This document shows positions 24,669-34,865 of a stretch of DNA of 64,000 nucleotides, one piece after another. The position numbers were made by a program, and so were the translations under genes. The notes below the pieces were generated by a model that made no database searches, was not told the origin of the DNA, and was given only the letters and a program-made list of their open reading frames with translations. The stretch is from Mesorhizobium denitrificans. GTDB lineage: Bacteria > Pseudomonadota > Alphaproteobacteria > Rhizobiales > Rhizobiaceae. The first letter of the stretch is position 1, and the number at the start of each line of letters is the position of its first letter. The stretch covers positions 1 to 64,000 of the forward strand of contig NZ_QURN01000004.1 in NCBI RefSeq assembly GCF_003403035.1, written 5' to 3'.

Positions 24669-25106
24669 ATGAACCGCACCTCGACTGCCATCTGGAAGGG
24701 GACCTTGACCGAGGGATCCGGCACGCTGGATACCCAAAGCGGCGTTTTCAACAAGCAGCCATATTCGTTCAAAGGCCGGTTTCAGGACGAAAGCGGAAAG
24801 TCCGGAACCAACCCGGAAGAGTTGATCGGTGCGGCTCATGCCGGCTGCTTCGCCATGCAGCTTTCGCATTTCCTTGCTGAAAACGGTACGCCCGCCGACG
24901 AACTGAATGCGAAAGCGGTTGTGACCTACGGCCCGGCAGCGGGAGGCGGCTTCGAGATCACCGAAAGCGCCCTGACGCTCGTCGGCAAGGTGCCGGGCAT
25001 TGACGAAGCCAAGTTCAAGGAACTGGCCGAAAAGGCAAAAACCGGATGCCCTGTTTCCAAGGCACTCGGCGCGATCAAGGTTTCTCTGAACGCGAAATTG
25101 GCCTGA
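24669..25106 (+). CDS. osmC: OsmC-family peroxiredoxin
   Basis: The 145-residue thiol peroxidase detoxifies organic hydroperoxides. Both redox cysteines are present, Cys60 (AAHAGCFAMQLS) and Cys127 (KTGCPVSKAL), and the GTNPEELIGAAHA segment is typical of the OsmC rather than the Ohr branch. The ATG at 24669 follows GGGAGAA. A short inverted repeat, GCAAC-N6-GTTGC at 24616-24631, lies in its upstream region and might bind a regulator. Confidence 0.88.
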   Translation: MNRTSTAIWKGTLTEGSGTLDTQSGVFNKQPYSFKGRFQDESGKSGTNPEELIGAAHAGCFAMQLSHFLAENGTPADELNAKAVVTYGPAAGGGFEITESALTLVGKVPGIDEAKFKELAEKAKTGCPVSKALGAIKVSLNAKLA

Positions 25107-25116
25107 GCCCATCACA

Positions 25117-25791
25117 TCATGCGCTGCGTGCTTCCAAATGAGCGCGCAGCGCTGCGACTTCCCGCTCAAGCTGCTGCACCCGCTTCTCAAGCGCCGATAC
25201 GTTTATGACCGTAGTTGACGGCGCGAGAACGGGCGCAGGCGGCACGAGGCGCACCACAGGCGCAGGGGCAGGCGCAACTGCCGGCTTTCTTGCAACCTCT
25301 CCACAGAAGAGATGCGCAAAGCGCTCCTCGCGCTGACCGTAGAGCGGCTCAGTGATCGCGACCAACGAGGGCGATTGGGTGATGAGCAGGTCAAGTTGCT
25401 CTCGCAGGTAATTGATCGAGCCAAAAATCGCCATGCGCTCACTGCGAGCCATCAATTCATAGGCCGTCTGCGGGCCGCGCAACAACAACAGCGCGAGCAA
25501 AACCGCCTGCGGCTGAAGAAGGTTGTATTTATGGCCCAACCGATGCTCAAACCTGTCGGCGCGCGAGGCAAACGCGCGGCGTACGAGTTCCTTCTGTTCA
25601 AGCAATTTTATAGCGTGATTGATCTCGGCATCTTCCAGCGACATCACCGGATCGCGCGAGGTCTTCTGGTTCACCGCCGCTTTCAGCGACAGGAAGGTCA
25701 GCGGATACACATCCGGCGTAGCCTCCTTCTTTTCCAGGAGACAGCCGAGAATACGAGCTTCAATTTGGGTAAGGATAGGGAGTTGAGTCAT
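25117..25791 (-). CDS. YceH/DUF480 family protein
   Basis: The 224-residue protein has tandem winged-helix domains with the family signature LLEKKEATPDVYPLTFLSL near residue 20 and the later LLLRGPQTAYEL. The C-terminus has an Ala/Pro linker and a coiled coil (VSALEKRVQQLEREVAAL). The function is unknown. The start at 25791 gives the usual MTQLP opening. An in-frame ATG two codons earlier is possible. It is convergent with osmC. Confidence 0.83.
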   Translation of the reverse strand: MTQLPILTQIEARILGCLLEKKEATPDVYPLTFLSLKAAVNQKTSRDPVMSLEDAEINHAIKLLEQKELVRRAFASRADRFEHRLGHKYNLLQPQAVLLALLLLRGPQTAYELMARSERMAIFGSINYLREQLDLLITQSPSLVAITEPLYGQREERFAHLFCGEVARKPAVAPAPAPVVRLVPPAPVLAPSTTVINVSALEKRVQQLEREVAALRAHLEARSA

Positions 25792-25942
25792 GCACAAGTT
25801 TTAAAATATTAGTGATAACTAACTTAATAGCGTGAGCACGCATAAGTTGCTAGCCGAAATGGCTCAAAAATATCGTCCTGGCATGATTTTCACGAGACGG
25901 TGGCCCAGCCCAGACGAGTGGCTACCTGGCTGATGGCGACGC

Positions 25943-26722
25943 CTAAACGCGCCGCTCGACCATCATTTTCTTGATTTCGGCAATTGCCTTCGCAGGGTTC
26001 AGACCCTTCGGGCAGGTTTGCGTGCAGTTCATGATCGTGTGGCAGCGATAAAGCCGGAATGGATCTTCCAGATTGTCGAGACGTTCGCCAGTCGCTTCGT
26101 CGCGACTATCGATCAGCCAGCGATAGGCCTGCAACAGCACGGCAGGGCCGAGATACCGGTCGCCATTCCACCAATAGCTCGGGCATGAAGTGGAGCAGCA
26201 GGCACACAGAATGCATTCATAAAGTCCGTCCAGCTTCTGACGGTCTTCATGGCTTTGCAGCCACTCTTTCGCCGGCTCTGGCGAAACCGTCTGCAACCAA
26301 GGCTGGATAGAAGCGTGCTGCGCATAGAAATTGGTTAGGTCCGGCACGAGGTCTTTGATGACCTCCATATGCGGCAACGGATAAACTTTAACCGGGCCTT
26401 TGATCTCGTCTGCGCCCTTGGTGCAGGCCAGCGTGTTTGCTCCATCAATATTCATCGCGCACGAACCGCAAATGCCTTCGCGGCAGGAGCGGCGCAGCGT
26501 CAGCGTCGGGTCGATCTTGTTCTTGATGTAGAGCAAGGCATCCAGAACCATCGGACCGCAATCGTCCATGTCGACGAAATAGGTGTCCATGTGTGGATTC
26601 TGGTCATCGTCGGGCGACCAGCGATAGATGCGATATTCGCGAAGATTGGTCGCGCCTTCCGGCTTCGGCCAGATCTTGCCTTCCTGGATTTTCGAGTTTC
26701 TGGGGAGTGCGAGTTCAACCAT
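25943..26722 (-). CDS. sdhB: Succinate dehydrogenase iron-sulfur subunit
   Basis: The 259-residue subunit of complex II carries electrons from the flavin to quinone. The [2Fe-2S] ligands are Cys80, Cys85, Cys88 and Cys100. The [4Fe-4S] cluster uses Cys170, Cys173, Cys176 and later Cys237. The [3Fe-4S] cluster uses Cys180, Cys227 and Cys233. All are present. It lies 11 bp after sdhA as the last gene of sdhCDAB. Confidence 0.95.
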   Translation of the reverse strand: MVELALPRNSKIQEGKIWPKPEGATNLREYRIYRWSPDDDQNPHMDTYFVDMDDCGPMVLDALLYIKNKIDPTLTLRRSCREGICGSCAMNIDGANTLACTKGADEIKGPVKVYPLPHMEVIKDLVPDLTNFYAQHASIQPWLQTVSPEPAKEWLQSHEDRQKLDGLYECILCACCSTSCPSYWWNGDRYLGPAVLLQAYRWLIDSRDEATGERLDNLEDPFRLYRCHTIMNCTQTCPKGLNPAKAIAEIKKMMVERRV

Positions 26723-26733
26723 GTCTCTACCCC

Positions 26734-28560
26734 TTAATACACGCGCGCCTTGGGCGCGATCCTGGCCGGGTCGATGCCACCATCTTCATAGGCAAGCTGC
26801 GGCTCGGTATGCACCGCACGATAGCCCAGCGTGACCTTGCCGTTGGCGTCCACCCAAGACAGCGTATGCTTGCGCCAATTCTTGTCGTCCCGCTTGTCGA
26901 AATCCTCACGCGCATGCGCACCGCGGCTTTCCTTGCGCGCCTCGGCTCCGTAAACCGTACAAATGGCGTTCGCCATCAGGTTTTCCAGTTCCAGCGTTTC
27001 GACCAGATCGGAGTTCCAGATCATCGAGCGGTCAAAAACCTTGATGTCCTTCAACTCGCCCCAGATCTTCGAAATGCGCTTGCACCCTTGCTCCAACGTA
27101 TCCTGCGTGCGGAACACTGCAGCGTCTTCCTGCATGGCGCGCTGCATACGCTCGCGCAACACAGCGGTTGGCGTCGAGCCATTCGCGTGGCGCAGCTGGT
27201 CGAAGCGATCCATGATCTTGTCGACCGAAGCCATGTTCAGTGACGGGATTGCCGCGTTGCGGTCCACCACCTGACCGGCCTTGATGGCGGCGGCGCGACC
27301 AAACACGACGAGATCGATCAGTGAATTTGATCCGAGCCGGTTTGCACCATGCACCGAAGCGCAGCCTGCTTCACCAACGGCCATCAGGCCCGGCTGAATA
27401 CGGTCCGGCGCTTTTGGCGTCGGGTTCAGCACTTCGCCCCAATAATTGGTCGGAATGCCGCCCATATTATAATGGACGGTCGGCAAGACCGGGATCGGCT
27501 CACGGGTAACGTCGACGCCTGCGAAAATCTTGGCCGATTCGGAAATGCCCGGCAGGCGCTCATGCAGCACAGCAGGGTCCAGATGGTCGAGATGCAGATA
27601 GATGTGGTCTTTCAGCTTGCCGACGCCACGGCCTTCGCGAATCTCCATGGTCATGCAGCGCGAAACCACGTCGCGCGACGCAAGATCCTTGGCCGAAGGC
27701 GCGTAACGTTCCATGAAGCGCTCACCTTCTGAATTGACCAGATAGCCGCCTTCGCCGCGCGCACCTTCGGTGATCAGACAGCCCGCGCCATAGATGCCGG
27801 TCGGGTGAAACTGAACGAATTCCATATCCTGCAAGGGCAGGCCCGCGCGCGCCACCATGCCGCCGCCGTCACCTGTGCAGGTGTGCGCGGACGTTGCGGA
27901 GAAATAGGCGCGGCCATACCCCCCCGTCGCCAGCACAACCATCTTGGCCGAGAAGCGGTGGATCGTGCCGTCATCGAGATTCCACGCGACGACGCCGATA
28001 CAGGTGCCGTCATCATCCATGATGAGATCGAGCGCAAAATACTCGATGAAGAACTGCGCATTGTTGCGCAAGGACTGTCCGTAGAGCGTATGCAGGATGG
28101 CGTGGCCGGTGCGGTCAGCCGCTGCGCAGGTGCGCTGCACGGGTGGACCGTCGCCAAAATTCTGCATGTGCCCGCCAAACGGCCGCTGATAGATCTTGCC
28201 TTCCTCGGTGCGCGAGAATGGCACGCCATAGTGCTCAAGCTCATAAACCGCAGCCGGAGCCTCGCGGGTGAGATATTCCATGGCATCTACGTCGCCGAGC
28301 CAGTCCGAGCCCTTGACGGTATCGTAGAGGTGCCACTGCCAATGGTCCGGTCCCATATTGCGCAACGAAGCAGCAATCCCGCCCTGCGCCGCGACCGTGT
28401 GCGAGCGCGTCGGGAAAACCTTGGTGATGCACGCCGTTTTGAGGCCCTGTTCGGCCATACCGAGCGTAGCGCGCAGACCCGCACCGCCAGCCCCGACAAT
28501 CACGACGTCAAATTTATGATCGACATATGTATAGGCGGAAGAAGCCTTTTCCGATGCCAT
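26734..28560 (-). CDS. sdhA: Succinate dehydrogenase flavoprotein subunit
   Basis: The 608-residue catalytic subunit oxidises succinate to fumarate. It has the FAD-binding [14 protein letters not shown] at 21-34 and the histidine that holds FAD covalently, His54, in [10 protein letters not shown]. The substrate region [21 protein letters not shown] and a full C-terminal helical domain are also present. The ATG at 28560 is 4 bp after the sdhD stop and has GGAG inside that stop region. An upstream TTG in frame is unlikely. Confidence 0.95.
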   Translation of the reverse strand: MASEKASSAYTYVDHKFDVVIVGAGGAGLRATLGMAEQGLKTACITKVFPTRSHTVAAQGGIAASLRNMGPDHWQWHLYDTVKGSDWLGDVDAMEYLTREAPAAVYELEHYGVPFSRTEEGKIYQRPFGGHMQNFGDGPPVQRTCAAADRTGHAILHTLYGQSLRNNAQFFIEYFALDLIMDDDGTCIGVVAWNLDDGTIHRFSAKMVVLATGGYGRAYFSATSAHTCTGDGGGMVARAGLPLQDMEFVQFHPTGIYGAGCLITEGARGEGGYLVNSEGERFMERYAPSAKDLASRDVVSRCMTMEIREGRGVGKLKDHIYLHLDHLDPAVLHERLPGISESAKIFAGVDVTREPIPVLPTVHYNMGGIPTNYWGEVLNPTPKAPDRIQPGLMAVGEAGCASVHGANRLGSNSLIDLVVFGRAAAIKAGQVVDRNAAIPSLNMASVDKIMDRFDQLRHANGSTPTAVLRERMQRAMQEDAAVFRTQDTLEQGCKRISKIWGELKDIKVFDRSMIWNSDLVETLELENLMANAICTVYGAEARKESRGAHAREDFDKRDDKNWRKHTLSWVDANGKVTLGYRAVHTEPQLAYEDGGIDPARIAPKARVY

Positions 28561-28564
28561 TGGG

Positions 28565-28948
28565 TCAGGCTCCAAGTGTAAGCTTGATCAGCGCGTAGAG
28601 CGCCGAAGCGCCGATCAGAATTGTGAAAAACGTGTTGAGCATGAGCGCGAGCAGCTTCACGCCCTCATTGTGCAGATAATCCTCGATGATGCTCTGCATG
28701 CCGAGACGCATATGATACAGCACCGCAAACAGCGTTAACCCGAGTAGCAGGCCGACAAAGGGGTTTGCCAGCGCCGCGCGCGTTTCCTCATAGCTTGCGC
28801 CGTTCAGCGCAACAACGAGCCCGACAAAGAACAGTGTGAGCGGCACATTGGCGATGGCGCTGACGCGCTGCTTCCAGAAATGATCGGTGCCTTCATGGGC
28901 CGAACCATATCCGAGAACCTTTTTAAGAGGCGTTGTCATGTCGCGCAT
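28565..28948 (-). CDS. sdhD: Succinate dehydrogenase membrane anchor subunit
   Basis: The 127-residue subunit has three membrane helices and anchors complex II with SdhC, forming the quinone and haem b site. The motif [19 protein letters not shown] includes the conserved His before the third helix. The ATG at 28948 overlaps the sdhC stop as TGATG, so translation is coupled. Confidence 0.92.
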   Translation of the reverse strand: MRDMTTPLKKVLGYGSAHEGTDHFWKQRVSAIANVPLTLFFVGLVVALNGASYEETRAALANPFVGLLLGLTLFAVLYHMRLGMQSIIEDYLHNEGVKLLALMLNTFFTILIGASALYALIKLTLGA

Positions 28949-29370
28949 CACATCGCTCCCCTTGCAAAAATGGCGAAGAGCCAGATCAGAACTGTGATCG
29001 TCACCGAACCGATCAGCGTTGCCCACGCGATCTTCGACGCGGTATGCTTTTCCATGCCGGTTGCGGTATCCCAGATCAGATGTCGAATACCACCGAGCAT
29101 GTGATGAATGAGCGCCCAAGTGTATCCGAACAGCACGAGGCGCCCGATCAGAGTGCCAAACAGCCAGCTTACGAAATCAAAATATTGGGCATCGGTCGCG
29201 GCCGCGATCAACCACCAAACCACGAGCAACGTGCCAAAATAGAGCGCACCACCAGTGATTCGATGTACGATCGACATCGCCATGGTGATGGTCATTTTAT
29301 AAACCGAGAGGTGCGGCGATAACGGACGCGCCTTTTTTCCCGGCGCTTGGGTGGCTGTGGACTGGCTCAT
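28948..29370 (-). CDS. sdhC: Succinate dehydrogenase cytochrome b556 subunit
   Basis: The 140-residue membrane subunit has three helices. It carries the family motifs RPLSPHLSVYKMTITMAMSI and, further on, HHMLGGIRHLIWD, whose His residues ligate haem b. It is the first gene of sdhCDAB. The 285-bp spacer upstream presumably holds the promoter, but I could not fix its elements. Confidence 0.93.
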   Translation of the reverse strand: MSQSTATQAPGKKARPLSPHLSVYKMTITMAMSIVHRITGGALYFGTLLVVWWLIAAATDAQYFDFVSWLFGTLIGRLVLFGYTWALIHHMLGGIRHLIWDTATGMEKHTASKIAWATLIGSVTITVLIWLFAIFARGAM

Positions 29371-29655
29371 GGCTCCCCTGACGTCGCTTGTCCTTCTGAA
29401 CCGGACGGGCCGGTTCTAATCGCTTTTTGCACTGCGTCAAAGACGAAAAACACTTTCGGCAGCACTATTTAACGCGGAAAATAGTCTTAATCGATTGAAC
29501 CGCTTGCCGCACCGCCAGCATATCCGACTGTGGAAATTAACCATAATTAACGAATGCGCTGATCTTACCCCTTTGGCGGCCTTTAAAGAGAGTTAATAAA
29601 TCGTTAACGTAAGCATTGAGGAGGCTTGCATCTCATGGCTGGGGAGACAGGCTCA
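29371..29655. other. Divergent spacer between sdhC and a secreted protein gene
   Basis: The 285 bp are A+T-rich around 29450-29610 with several TTAA and TTAAC words, as expected for two divergent promoters. I see no repeat, hairpin or RNA gene that I can support. Confidence 0.4.
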
Positions 29656-30000
29656 ATGCAGTTGATGAAATCATTTCTATGTGCGGCAGCTGTGGCGGCT
29701 GTAACGGCGACCGGCGCGATTGCGCAGGATTTTGCCTACGCGGATTCGTACGGCAATCTGGTTATCGAGAGCGCGGCTGGCTACAAGCGCATTCTGGTCG
29801 GGCGCGGTCGCGATGCGGACCGCGTAAACAATTACCTCGACCGGGGACAGCAGCGGCGCCAGCCTGCGGAGTATGTGCTGCCGCGCAAGCTTTACCTTGG
29901 TTATCGCGATTGCTATCGGCCGGGCGCTTTCGTCAAGGGACGGTCCTACATGTATGGTCTGGCCGAAGGCGAAATGCCCGTACTTTCGGATTGCCGGTAG
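29656..30000 (+). CDS. Secreted hypothetical protein
   Basis: The 114-residue product has a signal peptide (MQLMKSFLCAAAVAAVTATG, cleavage near AIAQ-DF). The mature protein has a Cys pair (RDCYRPG and the C-terminal SDCR) that could form a disulphide. The mature part is rich in Tyr and Arg. It lies 7 bp before the ClpP-like gene, so the two are probably one transcript. I do not recognise a family. The ATG at 29656 follows GGGGAGA. Confidence 0.65.
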   Translation: MQLMKSFLCAAAVAAVTATGAIAQDFAYADSYGNLVIESAAGYKRILVGRGRDADRVNNYLDRGQQRRQPAEYVLPRKLYLGYRDCYRPGAFVKGRSYMYGLAEGEMPVLSDCR

Positions 30001-30007
30001 GCGCGCC

Positions 30008-30778
30008 ATGAGTCTCGCGCTGGACCTTCCGCGCAGATCATCGAGGGGCTTTCGCAAACTTGGCTTTGCGGGCGAATTGCTGATTGCGATATTGGGCGGC
30101 GCGACAATTGGCGTTTCCGGCGCATTTGCACTTGCAGACGCAGAGCAGCAGCCAGCGCAGGTCGAAGAGGTACATACCGAACCGATTCGGGCAACACCTG
30201 AAGCGCTGGCCAAGCCCATGAAGTTCACGCTCACCGGCGACGGTGTGCTGATCGCGCAGGGCAGCATCGAACCCGGCACGGCAGCTAAGTTCGAAGCCAA
30301 ATTGCAAGCGCTTGGCGAGAGTGTGAAGGCGGTATCGCTGAATTCGCCGGGCGGCTCGCTGAACGAAGCCATGTCGATGGCGCGCCAGGTTCGCGCGCAT
30401 AGTTTGGCGACCGAGGTGGCAGATGGCGCGATCTGTGCGTCGTCTTGCCCGCTTCTGTTTGCAGGTGGCGTTGAGCGAACGGCAGGATCACGGGCCGCAA
30501 TCGCGGTGCATCAGTTCTATACCCGACCGGTTCCCGGACTGCGCGGCAGTATCGACGCGATGTCCGACGCGCAGCTTACCACCGCGCGCGTGTCTCGACA
30601 TTTGCTGGAAATGGGTATCGATCCTGCTGCGTGGCTCCATGCGCTCGATACACCACCAACCTCACTCTATTATTTCTCGACATGGGAACTGGCGGAGTAT
30701 CATTTCACGACGGGGCGCCAAGCTCCGTCGGATGATGGTGTGTTTGGCGCGCTGGCGCACTTTCTGGAAACGATTTAG
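30008..30778 (+). CDS. Exported ClpP/crotonase-fold protein
   Basis: The 256-residue protein has one N-terminal membrane segment (about 21-44), so the body is likely periplasmic. The fold resembles the ClpP/SppA superfamily: SLNSPGGSLNEAMSMA at about 100-115 forms the oxyanion strand, and ICASSCPLLFAGG at about 132-144 holds the candidate nucleophile Ser. A later His (AVHQF, about 158) completes a possible dyad. Similar proteins are annotated as hypothetical or Clp-like in Rhizobiales. Protease activity is inferred only. Confidence 0.7.
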   Translation: MSLALDLPRRSSRGFRKLGFAGELLIAILGGATIGVSGAFALADAEQQPAQVEEVHTEPIRATPEALAKPMKFTLTGDGVLIAQGSIEPGTAAKFEAKLQALGESVKAVSLNSPGGSLNEAMSMARQVRAHSLATEVADGAICASSCPLLFAGGVERTAGSRAAIAVHQFYTRPVPGLRGSIDAMSDAQLTTARVSRHLLEMGIDPAAWLHALDTPPTSLYYFSTWELAEYHFTTGRQAPSDDGVFGALAHFLETI

Positions 30779-30811
30779 CCAGATTTCACCCTCATCCGCC
30801 CAGGCTTCGAT

Positions 30812-32221
30812 TCAATTCCAATCGCGAATGTCGACGAAGTGACCTTCGATAGCCGCGGCGGCGGCCATTGCTGGCGAGACGAGATGCGTGCGGCCCTTGA
30901 AGCCCTGACGGCCTTCGAAGTTGCGGTTTGACGTCGATGCGCAACGCTCGTGCGGCTTCAGCCGGTCGTCGTTCATGGCGAGGCACATGGAGCAACCCGG
31001 CTCGCGCCAGTCAAAACCAGCTTCGATGAAGATCTTGTGCAGGCCTTCGGCTTCCGCCTGCTCCTTCACCAGACCGGAACCCGGAACGATCATCGCATTG
31101 ACTGTCGAAGCTACCTTGCGGCCTTCGACAACCTTTGCAACGGCGCGCAAATCCTCAATACGACCATTGGTGCACGAGCCGATGAAAACGCGGTCAACCG
31201 CGATGTCGGTGATCTTCGTGCCCGGCTTCAGACCCATATATTCAAGCGCGCGATGCTTGGAGCGGCGCTTGTTTTCATCCTCGATTTCCTCGGGATCCGG
31301 CACAACGCCCATAACGGATGCGACGTCTTCCGGCGATGAACCCCACGTAACGATGGGAGGCAGCTTTGCAGCGTCCAGCACGATTACCTTGTCGAAATGC
31401 GCACCCTCATCGGTGTGCAGCGTTTTCCAATAATCGACGGCCATGTCCCACGCCGCACCTTTCGGCGCTTTCGGGCGGCCGTTGATATAGGCAAAGGTAG
31501 TCTCGTCCGGCGCAATGAGGCCTGCGCGCGCGCCGCCTTCGATGGACATGTTGCAGATGGTCATGCGGCCTTCCATCGACAGCGAACGGATTGCCTCGCC
31601 CGCATATTCGATCACATAGCCGGTTCCGCCCGCCGTTCCAATTTCGCCGATGATGGCGAGGATGATGTCCTTCGCAGTCACGCCTGCCGGCAACTGACCA
31701 TCGACACGCACAAGCATGTTCTTGGCCTTCTTCTGGATCAGCGTCTGCGTCGCCAGCACGTGCTCGACTTCCGAAGTGCCGATGCCATGCGCGAGCGCAC
31801 CGAATGCGCCATGCGTCGAGGTATGGCTGTCGCCGCAAACAATCGTCATGCCCGGCAGGGTGAAGCCCTGTTCCGGGCCGACAATGTGTACGATACCCTG
31901 ACGGTTATCGTTCTCGGAATAATATTCGACGCCGAAGTCTGCCGCGTTCTTCGCCAACGCTTCAACCTGAATGCGGCTTTCCTCATTCTTGATGCCGAAG
32001 CGGCGATCAGGTGAGGTTGGCACGTTGTGGTCAACGACGGCAAGCGTCTTTTCCGGGTGGCGCACGGAACGGTTAGCCATGCGCAAACCTTCAAAGGCTT
32101 GAGGACTGGTCACTTCGTGCACGAGGTGACGGTCGATGTAGAGCAGGCAAGTGCCGTCCTGCTGACGGTCGACAACGTGATCATCGAAAATCTTGTCATA
32201 AAGGGTGCGTGGAGCGCTCAT
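30812..32221 (-). CDS. leuC: 3-isopropylmalate dehydratase large subunit
   Basis: The 469-residue subunit, with LeuD, interconverts 2- and 3-isopropylmalate in leucine synthesis. The [4Fe-4S] ligands are Cys350 (GSCTNGR), Cys410 and Cys413 (CSMC). The aconitase-family [13 protein letters not shown] segment is at about 129-141. In this genome leuC is more than 6 kb from leuD and leuB. Upstream is a 245-bp spacer with a small open frame. Confidence 0.95.
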   Translation of the reverse strand: MSAPRTLYDKIFDDHVVDRQQDGTCLLYIDRHLVHEVTSPQAFEGLRMANRSVRHPEKTLAVVDHNVPTSPDRRFGIKNEESRIQVEALAKNAADFGVEYYSENDNRQGIVHIVGPEQGFTLPGMTIVCGDSHTSTHGAFGALAHGIGTSEVEHVLATQTLIQKKAKNMLVRVDGQLPAGVTAKDIILAIIGEIGTAGGTGYVIEYAGEAIRSLSMEGRMTICNMSIEGGARAGLIAPDETTFAYINGRPKAPKGAAWDMAVDYWKTLHTDEGAHFDKVIVLDAAKLPPIVTWGSSPEDVASVMGVVPDPEEIEDENKRRSKHRALEYMGLKPGTKITDIAVDRVFIGSCTNGRIEDLRAVAKVVEGRKVASTVNAMIVPGSGLVKEQAEAEGLHKIFIEAGFDWREPGCSMCLAMNDDRLKPHERCASTSNRNFEGRQGFKGRTHLVSPAMAAAAAIEGHFVDIRDWN

Positions 32222-32466
32222 TTGCGTAAATCCGTCGATTAGAATTTTGGAAAGCCCGGCTTGGGCTGAAACGAAACCAGTGGGGTCGTTCAGGCGGGAA
32301 GTCGACTCGTCAGCGCGCCAGAAATCCGCGCAAAGAACCGTGCCGGCAGGCGTTTCTTGTCCTGCAGCACGAACCCTTTGTAGTGCGGATCCGAAAATAG
32401 CCGTTCCATGCGCCGCCTAATAACAGTCTTTTGCGGTGGCGGCAATCGAACACCGCGCCGCGCGCG
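32222..32466 (-). other. leuC upstream spacer
   Basis: The 245 bp between mgtC and leuC hold one small frame (see the 39-codon candidate). No leucine-codon run, terminator-antiterminator pair or T-box-like element is evident. Confidence 0.4.
32290..32409 (-). CDS. Candidate 39-residue small protein upstream of leuC
   Basis: The frame begins [20 protein letters not shown] and ends TSRLPA. It is basic and has no membrane segment. An AGG lies about 9 bp before its ATG. It has five Leu but no Leu run, so it is not an obvious attenuation leader. Natural-looking composition (Phe, Tyr, Asp, few rare codons) is the main argument. It could also be the remnant of a longer gene. Confidence 0.35.
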   Translation of the reverse strand: MERLFSDPHYKGFVLQDKKRLPARFFARISGALTSRLPA

Positions 32467-32976
32467 CTAGTCGTGCGGTTTGGAGTCCTGCGCACCCGGT
32501 TTCTCAAACTTCGGCTTGCGCTCCATACTCTGCAGAACCATGAGCACGATCAGTGTCAGCAGCGTGCCCAGCCCGGCGATTTGCCAGAAGCCAAGCCCGG
32601 CGGAAAGGCCAATCGCTCCGGCCAGCCACATGCCCGCACCCGTGGTAAGGCCATGCACTTCGCCCTTCGCAAACAGTATCGTACCCGCCGCAAGAAAGGC
32701 GATGCCTGCCGTTACCGCTTCCACGGCGCGGATCGGGTCGAACTTGAAAAGTTCGCCCTCAAACATCGGAGCGTGCGCAATCTCGACGGTTAGAATGCCG
32801 AAGGTAGCAGCCGCCACGCACACGAGAATATGCGTGCGCAAACCGGCGGGGCGATTGTTCACTTCGCGCTCGTAGCCGATTGCTGCGCCGAAAATTGCCG
32901 CAAGCAACAGACGCGCCGCAATGACCGGAAATGAAACATAGGTCGGATGGCCAAATTCTTCGACAAGCGCTTCCAT
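32467..32976 (-). CDS. MgtC/SapB-family membrane protein
   Basis: The 169-residue inner-membrane protein has about five hydrophobic helices and the family motifs FGAAIGYEREVNNRPAGLRT near residue 35 and TAGIAFLAAGTIL near 90. MgtC proteins support survival in low magnesium and in macrophages by lowering F-ATPase activity. This is a short form lacking the C-terminal ACT-like domain of Salmonella MgtC. Regulation is not visible. Confidence 0.87.
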   Translation of the reverse strand: MEALVEEFGHPTYVSFPVIAARLLLAAIFGAAIGYEREVNNRPAGLRTHILVCVAAATFGILTVEIAHAPMFEGELFKFDPIRAVEAVTAGIAFLAAGTILFAKGEVHGLTTGAGMWLAGAIGLSAGLGFWQIAGLGTLLTLIVLMVLQSMERKPKFEKPGAQDSKPHD

Positions 32977-33039
32977 GAGAACCCCTCAAAACTGTTGGGC
33001 GCAAAACGCGGCCAACAAAATTGGGTTCCCTTGTGCCGG

Positions 33040-33864
33040 TTAATGTTCCGGCGCAGTTGTCGTGTTGAAACGCATTCGGCGTTCCAGCGCGCGCAGCGCA
33101 AGCGAAAGCCCGATTGTCAGGATCAGGTAGATATAGGCAACGATGGAATATGTTTCGAAGAACCTGAACGAGCCCGACGCATAGATTTTGCCCATCTGCG
33201 TGATGTCCGCGACACCAAGCACGGAAACCAGCGAACTGTCCTTCACCATCGCCACGAAGTCATTGCTATAGGGCGGCAGGATAGTGCGGAAGGCTTGCGG
33301 CCAGACGACATGGCGAAACCGGCGATAGCGACCAAGCCCAAGCGCCTTCGCAGCCTCAACCTGCCCAACCTCGACGGACTGAATGCCCGCGCGAAAGATT
33401 TCGGCGATGAATGCGGAATAGCCAATGGTCAAAGCGATGATCGCGCGCCATTCCAGCGAGAAGTCCCGAACCGACGCTTCCCCCAATAGACCCAACGCCT
33501 GCAACGGTTGTGTCAGCACATTCCAGAGCGCAACCATCGCTGGCGCACCCACAAAGGCGATCCAGAAAAGCAGGACCAGCATAGGCACGCCGCGCACGAT
33601 CTCGATGTAGAATCGCGCAATCTGGCTGATGACGGTAGAACGCGACAGGCCCATCAACGCCACTGCCAATCCAAGCGCCGAGGCCAGCGCATAGCCAATC
33701 AGCGTGACGCGAACCGTGACGCCGACGCCCTTGGCGACGGTTGCGAATACCTGCGAATAAAGCCCGCTCGTGGCGATCAGCACAGCCACGGCGATAGCAA
33801 TAAGGATCGCGGCAACCAGCCAGTACGGAAAATCCGGCCGCAGCGTTCTGCGCTTGACTGTCAT
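33040..33864 (-). CDS. Polar amino-acid ABC transporter permease
   Basis: The 274-residue inner-membrane permease is of the HisM/GlnP family. It has about five or six helices and the EAA loop that contacts the ATPase (EAAKALGLGRYRRFRHVVWP). It lies 16 bp after the binding-protein gene. No ATP-binding subunit gene is adjacent on either side, so it must use an ATPase encoded elsewhere. Substrate is not predictable. Confidence 0.88.
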   Translation of the reverse strand: MTVKRRTLRPDFPYWLVAAILIAIAVAVLIATSGLYSQVFATVAKGVGVTVRVTLIGYALASALGLAVALMGLSRSTVISQIARFYIEIVRGVPMLVLLFWIAFVGAPAMVALWNVLTQPLQALGLLGEASVRDFSLEWRAIIALTIGYSAFIAEIFRAGIQSVEVGQVEAAKALGLGRYRRFRHVVWPQAFRTILPPYSNDFVAMVKDSSLVSVLGVADITQMGKIYASGSFRFFETYSIVAYIYLILTIGLSLALRALERRMRFNTTTAPEH

Positions 33865-33880
33865 CGAATAGGATGCGCCG

Positions 33881-34669
33881 TTACTGGCCCATCTTATATT
33901 CGAGGAACCATTTGCGATTCAGCTTGTCGAGCGTTCCATCGGCCTTGAGCGCTGCAATCGCCTGATTCACGGGCGCAACGAGGTCAGACCCCTTCTTGAA
34001 GATGAAGCCGAAATCCTCGGTGCCAAGTGGTCCGCCCACCATTTTCAGCGCACCGTCGGAAGCGTCCACGTAGCCCTGTCCGGCCGTGCCATCGGTCAAG
34101 ACCGTATCGACGTCACCGGTCTTCAGAGCCTGCACGCTGGCGCCGAATGTTTCGAACAGCTTGATGCGTGGGTTCTGCTCATTGCCATCGAGAACGCTAT
34201 ATACGGCGGTGTAGAATGGCGTCGTGCCAGCCTGTGCGCCGACAAGCCCATCCTTGAAAGCGGCAAAACTCTTGGCATCGTTGAAGCGATCCTCATTGCC
34301 ACGCACGAGCATGAACTGTTCGGAGCGCATATAGGGGTCGGAGAAATCGACCTTCTCCTTGCGATCTTCCTTGATCGTGATGCCCGTCATGCCGATGTCG
34401 TACTGGCCGTCCGACACTGCCTGAATCATCGCGTCCCAGGAAACGTTCTTGTATTCCACCTTGAAATTCAGCCGCTTGGCGATTTCGTTCATCGCATCAT
34501 ATTCCCAGCCGATGGCCTGTCCGGTCTTGGGATCCACAAATTGAAGCGGCGGATAGGCGTTCTCAGTGACAACGGTGACTGACTTGCCACCGAGGTCCGG
34601 CAAGGATTGAGCCACGGCGACAGTTGAAAAAAGGCCCAGCAGACCTGCAAGAAAATATCTAAGAACCAT
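33881..34669 (-). CDS. Amino-acid ABC transporter substrate-binding protein
   Basis: The 262-residue periplasmic protein has a signal peptide (MVLRYFLAGLLGLFSTVAVA, cut near AQS). It has a type II periplasmic fold with the family segments YPPLQFVDPKTGQAIGWEYD and DIGMTGITIKEDRKEKVDFS. It is the first gene of a two-gene unit with the permease. The polar amino acid it binds is unknown. Confidence 0.9.
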   Translation of the reverse strand: MVLRYFLAGLLGLFSTVAVAQSLPDLGGKSVTVVTENAYPPLQFVDPKTGQAIGWEYDAMNEIAKRLNFKVEYKNVSWDAMIQAVSDGQYDIGMTGITIKEDRKEKVDFSDPYMRSEQFMLVRGNEDRFNDAKSFAAFKDGLVGAQAGTTPFYTAVYSVLDGNEQNPRIKLFETFGASVQALKTGDVDTVLTDGTAGQGYVDASDGALKMVGGPLGTEDFGFIFKKGSDLVAPVNQAIAALKADGTLDKLNRKWFLEYKMGQ

Positions 34670-34865
34670 GATGCGCTCCGGAAAAAGGCGCGCAATCGCG
34701 CCCGCGATGTGCGAAGTTTAGCCGCTGCATCAAACGTTGCAAGCGGCTCGCATGCACTTGCAGCACTCAGCCAGGAAACTTATTTTCGAAGACCGCCAAA
34801 CAGGCGCCAGAAATTTCTGGCATAGTGACAGCGGTTATTGCAGAAGCTCCCGACAGGAGACGCAT

